The position numbers and the translations under genes were made by a program. Below, in pieces: positions 52,071 through 59,291 of a stretch of DNA of 64,000 bases (position 1 is its first letter; every line of letters starts with the position of its first letter). This stretch comes from Prevotella sp. ne3005 (GTDB lineage: Bacteria; Bacteroidota; Bacteroidia; Bacteroidales; Bacteroidaceae), in assembly GCF_900110085.1 (NCBI RefSeq), contig NZ_FOCK01000010.1, positions 1 to 64,000 on the forward strand, given 5' to 3'. Below the pieces are notes generated by a model. It searched no databases, was not told the origin of the DNA, and saw only the letters and a list, made by a program, of their open reading frames with translations.

Positions 52071-52085
52071 AAAGTATTCATTTAG

Positions 52086-52838
52086 TTATTTGTTTCTTGT
52101 CATTCTGACTATCCAGATGCTCACCTCGTAGAGCAGCCATATAGGCAGAGCCACCACGAAGAGCGTAAAAGCATCTGTTGTTGGCGTGATAATGGCCGAG
52201 ACCACAAATATCGCCACCACGGCATGCTTGCGCCACGTCTGCATCATCGGGGCATTAATCAGTCCCATCTTTCCCAAAAGCCAACACACAACAGGCAGTT
52301 CAAAGACGATGCCCATCACGAGACTCATCATCAGCAACGTGTCCATGTACGACTGCAGCGTCAGCATGTTTGCCACATCTTCACTTACCTGATACGTTCC
52401 CAAGAACTTCACAGTCAGAGGGAAGATTAGAAAGTAATTGAGCAATGTACCCAGCATAAACATCAGGTACCCGCTCGACACCAATGCTGTGGCATATTTT
52501 CGTTCATTGTCATAGAGCGCAGGTGAGACAAAGCGGAATAGCAGATATATCACATAGGGGGAAGCCATCAGAAAGCCTGCATAGAAAGACGTCTTCATGT
52601 GAATCATGAACTGCTCCGTCAGTCCTGTATTCATCAGGTGGATGGAAAAAGGCTCCACTCCCATCAGACGGTAAGTGATAAAATCACTCGAGCGAGGTGC
52701 CAACACAATGGCAAAGAGCTCATCTTTCAGGCAAAATGCCGCAACGGCTGCCACCGCCGTGATGACAAGGATTCGGATAATCACCGAGCGCAGCTCATCC
52801 AGATGATCCCAAAACGTCATCGTCGGTGACTCACTCAT
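52086..52838 (-). CDS. tatC: Twin-arginine translocase subunit TatC
   Basis: TatC recognises twin-arginine signals and, with TatA, exports folded proteins. The 250-residue protein has six transmembrane helices, the N-terminal [17 protein letters not shown] with the conserved Glu and Arg, and the [15 protein letters not shown] region near residue 167. It overlaps tatA by eight bases and precedes a ferredoxin and a Tat substrate, which supports a dedicated export locus. Confidence 0.94.
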   Translation of the reverse strand: MSESPTMTFWDHLDELRSVIIRILVITAVAAVAAFCLKDELFAIVLAPRSSDFITYRLMGVEPFSIHLMNTGLTEQFMIHMKTSFYAGFLMASPYVIYLLFRFVSPALYDNERKYATALVSSGYLMFMLGTLLNYFLIFPLTVKFLGTYQVSEDVANMLTLQSYMDTLLMMSLVMGIVFELPVVCWLLGKMGLINAPMMQTWRKHAVVAIFVVSAIITPTTDAFTLFVVALPIWLLYEVSIWIVRMTRNK

Positions 52839-53016
52839 CCTTCTTCTCGGCCTTGTCTTCGTCCTTGGTGATGTCCGTCACCTCATTCATTCCTTCCTTA
52901 AAGCTTTTTACGCCTTTGCCAAGGCCACGCATCAGTTCCGGAATCTTCTTGCCGCCAAAGAACAGCAATACTATCAGGGCGAGAATGAGTATCTCTTGCA
53001 TACCTAATCCAAACAT
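52831..53016 (-). CDS. tatA: Twin-arginine translocase subunit TatA
   Basis: The 61-residue protein has one N-terminal membrane helix ([21 protein letters not shown]), then the amphipathic helix [17 protein letters not shown] and a charged tail, the TatA pattern. ATG 53016 is used in preference to the GTG two codons earlier. No separate tatB is present; Bacteroidetes often work with a single TatA-type protein. A -7 element TATATTTG lies at 53043-53050. Confidence 0.93.
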   Translation of the reverse strand: MFGLGMQEILILALIVLLFFGGKKIPELMRGLGKGVKSFKEGMNEVTDITKDEDKAEKKDE

Positions 53017-53042
53017 TTTCACTAAGTTTTAAGTTTATTCTG

Positions 53043-53050
53043 CAAATATA
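53043..53050 (-). promoter_or_regulatory. -7 element of the tat operon
   Basis: TATATTTG on the minus strand, 27 bases before the tatA start. Confidence 0.6.
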
Positions 53051-53097
53051 CGAAGATTATACGATAAGTCAAGCATTTTCTATGATTTATTAACAAA

Positions 53098-53979
53098 TCA
53101 GTACGCAACATAAGGCAACAACCGCTCAATGGTCTCTGGAGGGAAATCCTTTGAGAGACGGAGATCCTGAAGGCTCTTGATAGGTCCATGTAGCCGACGA
53201 TAATCTGTGATCGCCTTGGCCTGGAAGAAGTTGATGTAGGGGTGACGTTTCAGTTCGTCGAGCGAGAGTTTATTGACATTAAGCTTATGAGGATGAGAAC
53301 CCTCTACCACAAAATAGTGCTTGGACTCCTGAGGGAAGTTCTCTATCTCATCCAGTTGGTCAATGTTGACATAGCCACCCAGACGTTGTCCATACTGCAC
53401 AATCCTTCTGGCAAAATAAGAGCCTATGCCAGGTACCGTCTTCAGGGCTGTCGTATCAGCCGTGTTCAGCACCACATGCTCCGTCTCACGAATCTTCACA
53501 GGATAGTAATGTTGGACAGAATCCCTGACCTCACTTTGTGACTTTGGCTCTTGCCTCACCAAGGTTGAGGCTGGCAGATAATCACTCGAGATGCGAATAT
53601 AAGGTTCCAACTCCCGATACTGCTTAACGGTCAGACCATAAAGTTTGGCAAAGTCCTCTGGCTTACGATAGATGCCACCCGCAGCCCTGTATTTATAAAT
53701 GTTGCGCACCTGCCATGGTTGCAAGCCAAGCCTCAGCAGTTGGGTGCTGTCGGCGGTATTGGGGTCAAAAGCAAAGCGCTCCACATGCTTAGGAGCGACA
53801 TAATAATAGGACTTGCCCTTATCAGCAGATTTCTGGGTAAGACTGTCGCCCGTAGCTGCCTCGCTCTTCTGTTCTCCACCCGTCAAGAAAATAATCCCCA
53901 TAGCCACAACGATGACGCCTAGCAAGGTCAAAATCACCTTACGGTCAGACTTCTGGAGATAGAAGAAATCACGGATCAT
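53098..53979 (-). CDS. Helix-hairpin-helix (ComEA-like) membrane protein
   Basis: This 293-residue protein has a basic N-terminus, one transmembrane helix (about residues 15-33, VILTLLGVIVVAMGIIFL) and three helix-hairpin-helix segments in the extracytoplasmic part (FDPNTADSTQLLRLGLQPW, LNTADTTALKTVPGIGSYFARRI, LNVNKLSLDELKRHPYINFFQA). ComEA proteins bind DNA during uptake; a role in DNA binding is plausible but not shown. ATG 53979 overlaps the stop of the upstream transporter (ATGA), so I reject the longer in-frame start. Confidence 0.8.
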   Translation of the reverse strand: MIRDFFYLQKSDRKVILTLLGVIVVAMGIIFLTGGEQKSEAATGDSLTQKSADKGKSYYYVAPKHVERFAFDPNTADSTQLLRLGLQPWQVRNIYKYRAAGGIYRKPEDFAKLYGLTVKQYRELEPYIRISSDYLPASTLVRQEPKSQSEVRDSVQHYYPVKIRETEHVVLNTADTTALKTVPGIGSYFARRIVQYGQRLGGYVNIDQLDEIENFPQESKHYFVVEGSHPHKLNVNKLSLDELKRHPYINFFQAKAITDYRRLHGPIKSLQDLRLSKDFPPETIERLLPYVAY

Positions 53980-55328
53980 AGTATACCGAACTGATGAAGG
54001 AAGATCAGGACGATACACAACGGCACGATGTATCTGACGGAGAAGAGCCAAGTCCTGAAGAAGGTCTCGCGAAGGGTTCCACCATTGGTAAACTCATCCT
54101 TCACCAACTGGCGGTTAGCAACCCACCCCATCAGGATACTCGTCAAGAAAGCGCCAGTAGGCAGCATCAGCTGGGCCGTCAAGAAGTCGCAGAAATCGAG
54201 CAGCGACATGCCAAACAGCTGCAGATTGCTATAAGCACCCACAGACAAGGAGCAGAAAACGGCAATCACGGAACAAATCACCGTCAGTATCCAGGCTGCA
54301 CGATGACGCGTCAGTTTCAGTTCCTCATGAAAGAAGACTGTACCAATCTCATGCATGGAAATGGTGGAGGTGAGGGCAGCAAAGACCAGCAGGGCATAGA
54401 ACAAGATGGAGATGACATAACCCACCACAGGCATAGCACTGAAAGCCTCACGAAACACATTGGGCAGGGTGATGAATATCAGTGAAGGGCCGCTATCTGG
54501 CTGTACACCCACGGAAAAGGCTGCAGGGAAAATCATCAGACCAGCCAAGATAGCGATGAAAGAATCCAATAATGCTATTTGAGTGGCAGACTTCAACAAG
54601 TTGGTGTCACGCTTGAAATAAGAAGCATAGGTACAGAGGCAGGCCGTGCCAAGACTCAGGGAGAAGAATGCCTGCCCTAAGGCCTCAAGGAACACTTTAC
54701 TACTCACTTTCGAGAAGTCAGGCTTCAGCAGGAACTCGACACCCTTGACGGCTCCAGGCAACATACATGAGGCCACCACCAGTATCAGCAAAAGCACCAA
54801 CAACAATGGCATCAAGAGTTTCGAAGCCCTCTCAATACCTTTCTCTACACCTTGAGACACCACAACATGGGTAATCAGCACAAAACCCACACCCCAGAGG
54901 CAGGGTTTGACAGGGTCGGATGAAAACGTTTTGAAATACGTCACCACATAAGTGGGATCGCCATCCAATTGTCCTGCTATCGAGGCAAAAAGATATTGCA
55001 GGCACCAGCCAGCCACGACAGCATAGAATCCGAGGATGATAGTTGAAGTGAGGATGCCTAGGTAGCCTATAACCCTCCAACCTCTTCCGCCAATCTGACC
55101 ATAGGCACGTGCAGCATTCGTCTGGGCATGACGGCCAACAAGAAACTCATTAACCATGCCAGGAATACCTAAAAGGAACACGCAAGCAAAATAGATGAGG
55201 ATAAAGGCAGCACCACCGTTCTGGCCTGTCATAAACGGGAAACGCCATATATTTCCTAATCCTACAGCCGATCCTGCCGTTGCTAGGACTATCGCCAGCT
55301 TGCTGCCAAACGTACCCCTGTTGCTCAT
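53976..55328 (-). CDS. Sodium-dependent SNF-family transporter (second of a pair)
   Basis: This 450-residue LeuT-fold protein imports a small molecule, often an amino acid, with sodium. The start FGSKLAIVLATAGSAVGLGNIWRFPFM holds the sodium-binding unwound helix 1. About 11-12 membrane helices follow. It is a close paralogue of the upstream gene, one base away, and is translationally coupled to the HhH gene. Substrate unknown. Confidence 0.88.
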   Translation of the reverse strand: MSNRGTFGSKLAIVLATAGSAVGLGNIWRFPFMTGQNGGAAFILIYFACVFLLGIPGMVNEFLVGRHAQTNAARAYGQIGGRGWRVIGYLGILTSTIILGFYAVVAGWCLQYLFASIAGQLDGDPTYVVTYFKTFSSDPVKPCLWGVGFVLITHVVVSQGVEKGIERASKLLMPLLLVLLLILVVASCMLPGAVKGVEFLLKPDFSKVSSKVFLEALGQAFFSLSLGTACLCTYASYFKRDTNLLKSATQIALLDSFIAILAGLMIFPAAFSVGVQPDSGPSLIFITLPNVFREAFSAMPVVGYVISILFYALLVFAALTSTISMHEIGTVFFHEELKLTRHRAAWILTVICSVIAVFCSLSVGAYSNLQLFGMSLLDFCDFLTAQLMLPTGAFLTSILMGWVANRQLVKDEFTNGGTLRETFFRTWLFSVRYIVPLCIVLIFLHQFGIL

Positions 55329-55329
55329 G

Positions 55330-56691
55330 TTATATCAGTCCGAATTGATGCAGGAAGATGAAAAGGATGCAGATAGGACATACATACTTCACTAGAAGAA
55401 GATAAAAATGGAAAAGTGTCCCGTTGCGCAATGTTCCCATATTCGTAAACTCATCTTTCACAATCTTATGCGGCACAAACCAGCCAAGGAAGATACAAGT
55501 CAGGAAGCCCACCAATGGCAGGAACAGCTGTCCCGTCACGAAGTCGAAAGTGTCGAAGATGGTCATGCCAAACAACTTGACGTTGCTCCAGGCGCCCATC
55601 GAAAGGGAGCAAACGACACCTATTACCATACAAGCCACCGTTACCCCTATGGCTGCACGCTTACGAGTAGTACCTATCTCCTCCTGCAAGAATGCCGTAC
55701 TCACCTCATGCAATGAGATCAGCGAGGTCAAGGCTGCCATCGATAGCAGGATATAGAACAATACGGAAACAATATAACCCAGCGTCGGATCGCCAAAGGC
55801 ATTCTGGAACACATTCGGCAACGTGATGAATATCAGCGAGGGGCCACTGTCTGGATTCACGCCCACGGAGAAGGCTGCAGGGAAGATGAGCAATCCTGCC
55901 AACAACGCCACGAAGAAGTCGATAACACCAATCTGCATGGCCGAATTAGGCAGGTTTGTACTCTTGGAGAAATAGCTAGCATAAGTGCAGATACAACCCA
56001 TGGCGATACTCATCGAATAGAACGACTGTCCCAAAGCACTCAGGAACACATCACCATTTACTTTCGATATATCGGGCTTGAAAAGGAATTCCAGACCCTT
56101 TTCAGCTTCAGGCAGCATGCACGATGCCCCTACAATCACCAGCAATAATATGAACAAGGTGGGCATCATCAGTTTCGAGGCCCGCTCGATACCGTCGCGC
56201 ACACCATTCTCAATAATCAAATATGTGGCCAGCAGGATGATAAGAGTCCAGAAAGCTGGCTTCACAGGATCCTGCGAGAAAGTGACGAAATAAGTCTTGA
56301 TATACTCCGGATCACCATGCAGATGGCCTAAAAACGAAGCCCATACATACTCTAGACACCAACCAGAAACTACAGCATAATAGCAGGAGATGAGGAATCC
56401 TGTCAACACCCCCATATAGCCTATGAGCGACCAAACGGTTCCTCCCGACATGATACGGAAAGCCCTGGCGGTATTGGATTGCCCATGACGCCCGATGATA
56501 AACTCGCTGATCATACAAGGTATGCCAAGCAACAATACACAAAAGATGTAAATCACAATGAATACGGCACCACCATTCTGACCCGTCATATATGGAAAAC
56601 GCCAGATATTGCCCAAGCCCACAGCTGAGCCTGCAGTTGCCAGAATCACACCAAGTTTGCTTCCAAAACTTGCTCTCTCCAGTTTTGACAT
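55330..56691 (-). CDS. Sodium-dependent SNF-family transporter (first of a pair)
   Basis: This 453-residue LeuT-fold transporter is a tandem paralogue of the next gene. FGSKLGVILATAGSAVGLGNIWRFPYM marks helix 1. The region VNPDSGPSLIFITLPNVF near residue 285 is shared almost exactly with the paralogue (VQPDSGPSLIFITLPNVF), which points to a duplication. I choose ATG 56691 because the earlier ATG lies about four bases from the likely transcription start. It is divergent to the VanZ-like gene. Confidence 0.87.
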   Translation of the reverse strand: MSKLERASFGSKLGVILATAGSAVGLGNIWRFPYMTGQNGGAVFIVIYIFCVLLLGIPCMISEFIIGRHGQSNTARAFRIMSGGTVWSLIGYMGVLTGFLISCYYAVVSGWCLEYVWASFLGHLHGDPEYIKTYFVTFSQDPVKPAFWTLIILLATYLIIENGVRDGIERASKLMMPTLFILLLVIVGASCMLPEAEKGLEFLFKPDISKVNGDVFLSALGQSFYSMSIAMGCICTYASYFSKSTNLPNSAMQIGVIDFFVALLAGLLIFPAAFSVGVNPDSGPSLIFITLPNVFQNAFGDPTLGYIVSVLFYILLSMAALTSLISLHEVSTAFLQEEIGTTRKRAAIGVTVACMVIGVVCSLSMGAWSNVKLFGMTIFDTFDFVTGQLFLPLVGFLTCIFLGWFVPHKIVKDEFTNMGTLRNGTLFHFYLLLVKYVCPICILFIFLHQFGLI

Positions 56692-56716
56692 ATATACTTT
56701 TCTCATGTTTCGCTTG

Positions 56717-56744
56717 CAAAATTATAATTTTTTTCTTAATTTTG
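56717..56744. promoter_or_regulatory. Interlocked divergent promoters
   Basis: The minus-strand -7 TAATTTTG (56717-56724) drives the transporters, and the plus-strand -7 TAATTTTG (56737-56744) drives the VanZ-like gene. They form a perfect 10-base inverted repeat with a 12-base centre, so the -33 region of each promoter lies on or near the -7 of the other. Confidence 0.65.
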
Positions 56745-56764
56745 CACCAAAATTGCTAGTAAAT

Positions 56765-57160
56765 ATGAGTTTTTTGTTTCATTTGTTCAAGAAATACCCT
56801 TTTTCGGATGTCTGTATCCTACTTATTTGGATACTCTCCCTCGTTCCATTTTTCCCAGAGACCCCACTCGACAACGTTGAATTCATCGACAAGTGGGTAC
56901 ACATCGTGATGTATGGTGGGACGTTTCTCGTACTTTGGATTGAATATACCGTCAAGCACCTCAGTCCTGACTACGAGAAATTGTTTTTCTGGGGATGGCT
57001 GATGCCTATTATCATGGGTGGCGTCATCGAATTGTTGCAGGAGTACTGCACAGGGGGCCATCGTAGTGGCGACTGGCTCGACTTCGCAGCCGATGCCACA
57101 GGCGTCACGCTGGCAGCCGTTATCGGACTGCTGATTCTCCGTCTTTCGGCCAAGTGCTGA
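56765..57160 (+). CDS. VanZ-like small membrane protein
   Basis: This 131-residue protein has four predicted membrane helices and the VanZ-like pattern (FIDKWVHIVMYGGTFLVLW, VIELLQEYCTGGHRSGDWLDFAADATG), with conserved acidic and aromatic residues near the end. VanZ is linked to teicoplanin resistance but most homologues have no known role. Its 3' end overlaps the convergent CYTH gene by 41 bases. Confidence 0.82.
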   Translation: MSFLFHLFKKYPFSDVCILLIWILSLVPFFPETPLDNVEFIDKWVHIVMYGGTFLVLWIEYTVKHLSPDYEKLFFWGWLMPIIMGGVIELLQEYCTGGHRSGDWLDFAADATGVTLAAVIGLLILRLSAKC

Positions 57161-57647
57161 AAGGGTGCTTCAGAAGCTGCGAGTTGTAGTACTTGCGATC
57201 ACCCGTCACCTCGTCTTCCTTATTTATAAAGTCAGGCAACAGATAATCCTCATCTTCTGACTGCAGCTCCACCTCTGCGACCACCAGTCCCTCATTCTCT
57301 CCATGAAACTCATCCACCTCAAAGGTGTGGCGCCCACTCTTCACAAGATAACGGGTCTTGTCGATCATGAGGGGCTTTCCTGTCCCCTCCGACTTCTCAC
57401 AGAGTTTCATCAGTTCCTGAGCCTCATCGGGATCAATCTCCTTCTCAAACTCATAGCGCGACAAGCCGTTGTCGCTCGAAGGGCCCTTAATAGTCAAATA
57501 TCCGCGGTCATCACGGATACGTACCCTGACAGTACGTCCGCGATCACTGCAGATATAACCTTGCTGGATGTGACTTTGACCAGAATTCTGGGTCTGATAG
57601 CTGTGATTACGAACCAGGAACTTTTTCTCTATTTCCAGTCCGCTCAT
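57120..57647 (-). CDS. CYTH-domain triphosphatase-like protein
   Basis: This 175-residue protein has the CYTH signature EIEKKFLV at residues 5-12, then VRVRIRDDRGYLTIKG, RYEFEKEID and EVDEFHGENEGLVVAEVEL, the metal- and triphosphate-binding strands of a tunnel barrel. Small bacterial CYTH proteins are usually inorganic triphosphatases, not adenylate cyclases. ATG 57647 overlaps the stop of a 52-residue membrane protein gene by one base (TAATG), so I reject a longer start. It overlaps VanZ at the 3' end. Confidence 0.85.
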   Translation of the reverse strand: MSGLEIEKKFLVRNHSYQTQNSGQSHIQQGYICSDRGRTVRVRIRDDRGYLTIKGPSSDNGLSRYEFEKEIDPDEAQELMKLCEKSEGTGKPLMIDKTRYLVKSGRHTFEVDEFHGENEGLVVAEVELQSEDEDYLLPDFINKEDEVTGDRKYYNSQLLKHPFSTWPKDGESAVR

Positions 57648-57805
57648 TAGGCCACCACAAAGATAGAGTAGACCACAAACAGGATGGCGAGAGCCACCAG
57701 TACGCCAAAGATCCACTCCAGAACCTTCTTACCACCTTCTTCCTGTTTCTTCTGATAAGCCTCCTTTTTAGCGGTCGACTTCGATGCTTTTGCAATCTGT
57801 GCCAT
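57647..57805 (-). CDS. 52-residue membrane protein
   Basis: The minus-strand frame starts MAQIAKASKSTAKKEAYQ and encodes 52 residues: a lysine-rich cytoplasmic N-terminus (about residues 1-28), then one membrane helix (WIFGVLVALAILFVVYSIF) and a short end. Its stop overlaps the CYTH start (TAATG), so both are probably translated together. Codon use and composition are ordinary for the neighbourhood, which argues that it is real. I know no function. Confidence 0.75.
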   Translation of the reverse strand: MAQIAKASKSTAKKEAYQKKQEEGGKKVLEWIFGVLVALAILFVVYSIFVVA

Positions 57806-57835
57806 AATCTTAATCGTTTTGATTGTTATTATTCA

Positions 57836-58960
57836 TTATTGTTCTTCGTCGTTTACTGGGAACTCCATCAGGTAGGCCTTGATGAAGTCATCAATCTTAC
57901 CGTTCATCACGGCATCGACATCAGTTGTCTGATAGTTGGTGCGATGGTCCTTCACACGACGGTCGTCAAACACATAGCTTCGTATCTGACTGCCCCATTC
58001 TATCTTCTTCTTGCCAGCCTCGATCTTCGCCTGGGCCTCCAAGCGTTTCTTCATGGCGCGATCATAGAGTTGTGAGCGCAACAGCGTCAGGGCGCGCTCC
58101 TTATTCTTTGGCTGGTCACGTGTCTCTGTATTCTCGATGAGGATTTCCTCTTCCTCGCCCGTATCAGGATCCGTATACCAATAGCGCAGACGGACACCCG
58201 ATTCCACCTTGTTCACGTTCTGACCACCAGCGCCTGAGCTACGGAAGGTGTCCCACGACAGCTTGGCAGGGTCTACGTATACCTCAATGGTATCATCCAC
58301 CAAGGGCGATACGAATACGGAGGCAAACGAGGTCATACGCTTACCTTGGGCATTGAAGGGTGATACGCGCACCAGACGATGCACGCCATTCTCACTCTTC
58401 AGGTAGCCATAGGCATAGTCGCCACCCTCTATCTGCATCGTCACACTCTTGATACCGGCCTCATCGCCATCGAGCAGGTTGGAGATGGTCACCTTATAAC
58501 CATGAGCCTCAGCCCAGCGCATATACATACGCATCAGCATCGAGGCCCAGTCCTGAGCTTCCGTACCACCAGCACCCGAGTTGATTTTCAACACTGCCTC
58601 CATCGGATCCTCCTTCTGGCGCAGCATGTTCTTCAACTCCAGATCCTCGATGGCCTGAATGGCTTTGGCGTAGGTGTCGTCCACCTCCTCCTCTGTTACC
58701 ATCTCGTCCTTGAAGAAATCGAAAGCCAGCTGCAGTTCATCAGCGAGGGTGCGCACTTCCTTGTAGCCGTCGAGCCACTTCTTAATGCCCTTCACCTTTT
58801 TCATCTGCTCCTCAGCACGCTTACGATCCTCCCAAAAGTCAGGAGCCTGAGTACGAAGATCTTCTTCCTCGTACTCAATCTTCTTCTTATCTATTTCAAG
58901 ATAGCGGTGCAACGCATCTGCCCGCTCCAAAACATCTTTTAACTGGTCTTGCGTAATCAT
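57836..58960 (-). CDS. prfB: Peptide chain release factor 2, without programmed frameshift
   Basis: RF2 terminates translation at UAA and UGA. The 374-residue protein has the stop-recognition tripeptide in RVSPFNAQG (about residues 203-211) and the catalytic GGQ in SGAGGQNVNK (about 247-256). The reading frame is continuous through the region (HRYLEIDKK, about residues 21-29) where many bacteria have an in-frame UGA and a +1 shift. The start ATG 58960 is only five bases from the -7 element, so the mRNA is nearly or fully leaderless. Confidence 0.94.
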   Translation of the reverse strand: MITQDQLKDVLERADALHRYLEIDKKKIEYEEEDLRTQAPDFWEDRKRAEEQMKKVKGIKKWLDGYKEVRTLADELQLAFDFFKDEMVTEEEVDDTYAKAIQAIEDLELKNMLRQKEDPMEAVLKINSGAGGTEAQDWASMLMRMYMRWAEAHGYKVTISNLLDGDEAGIKSVTMQIEGGDYAYGYLKSENGVHRLVRVSPFNAQGKRMTSFASVFVSPLVDDTIEVYVDPAKLSWDTFRSSGAGGQNVNKVESGVRLRYWYTDPDTGEEEEILIENTETRDQPKNKERALTLLRSQLYDRAMKKRLEAQAKIEAGKKKIEWGSQIRSYVFDDRRVKDHRTNYQTTDVDAVMNGKIDDFIKAYLMEFPVNDEEQ

Positions 58961-58965
58961 GGGTG

Positions 58966-58997
58966 CAAAGGTACGAATAAGTATGCAGATAACCAAA
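58966..58997 (-). promoter_or_regulatory. prfB promoter
   Basis: On the minus strand TTTG (58994-58997), a 20-base spacer and TACCTTTG (58966-58973) match the consensus exactly. Only CACCC separates it from the prfB ATG. Confidence 0.75.
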
Positions 58998-59012
58998 TTT
59001 AGGGTCTTTTAT

Positions 59013-59043
59013 TTTGCATTTCACATATTTATTTATACCTTTG
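59013..59043 (+). promoter_or_regulatory. Promoter of the 49-residue membrane protein gene
   Basis: TTTG at 59013-59016, a 19-base spacer and TACCTTTG at 59036-59043 match the consensus exactly, 21 bases before the ATG at 59065. Confidence 0.72.
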
Positions 59044-59064
59044 CAACCATAAATCAGACAGGGT

Positions 59065-59214
59065 ATGGATTTTATCAGAACGCTCATCATCGGATTTAAG
59101 CAAGGAGCCATCGCTGCTTGGTACGACATGAAATGGTACATCATTATCATGAGTATCATCCTCATCCTTGCCATAGGCTACAAAGCCCTCAAAACCTTGT
59201 TCCGACGGAAATAA
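59065..59214 (+). CDS. 49-residue membrane protein with its own promoter
   Basis: The frame from ATG 59065 encodes MDFIRTLIIGFKQGAIAAWY, then a membrane helix rich in Ile (WYIIIMSIILILAIGY) and the basic end LKTLFRRK. A perfect consensus promoter precedes it and array E follows 11 bases after the stop, so it looks like a complete monocistronic gene. The short conserved-looking amphipathic start and positive-inside tail suit an inner-membrane small protein. Function unknown. Confidence 0.72.
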   Translation: MDFIRTLIIGFKQGAIAAWYDMKWYIIIMSIILILAIGYKALKTLFRRK

Positions 59215-59224
59215 GGCCTTGGAC

Positions 59225-59283
59225 TTTAGTCGGAGTAAAGTCAGACTTTACCCGGAGTAAACTCCCACTTTAGTCGGAGTAAA
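59225..59283. repeat. Array E: three 22-bp phased palindromic units
   Basis: Units TTTAGTCGGAGTAAA, TTTACCCGGAGTAAA and TTTAGTCGGAGTAAA lie at 59225-59239, 59247-59261 and 59269-59283. Centres are 59232, 59254 and 59276, exactly 22 bp apart. Outer flanks CCTTGGA and TCCAAGG are complementary. A degenerate fourth unit in phase (59291-59305, 9 of 12 stem bases) overlaps the stop codon of the convergent acyl-CoA synthetase gene. Confidence 0.92.
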
Positions 59284-59291
59284 CTCCAAGG

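Noticed and set aside
57120-57647. CYTH protein as an adenylate cyclase
   Set aside because: Small stand-alone bacterial CYTH proteins are mostly triphosphatases, and nothing nearby suggests cAMP signalling.
57607-57795. 62-codon leftward frame near the CYTH gene
   Set aside because: It is a shadow, in another frame, of the 52-residue membrane protein, which has better composition and a TAATG link.
254-59283. The 22-bp arrays as CRISPR arrays
   Set aside because: Linkers are 7 bp, there are only three units, arms vary between units, and no cas gene is in the window.
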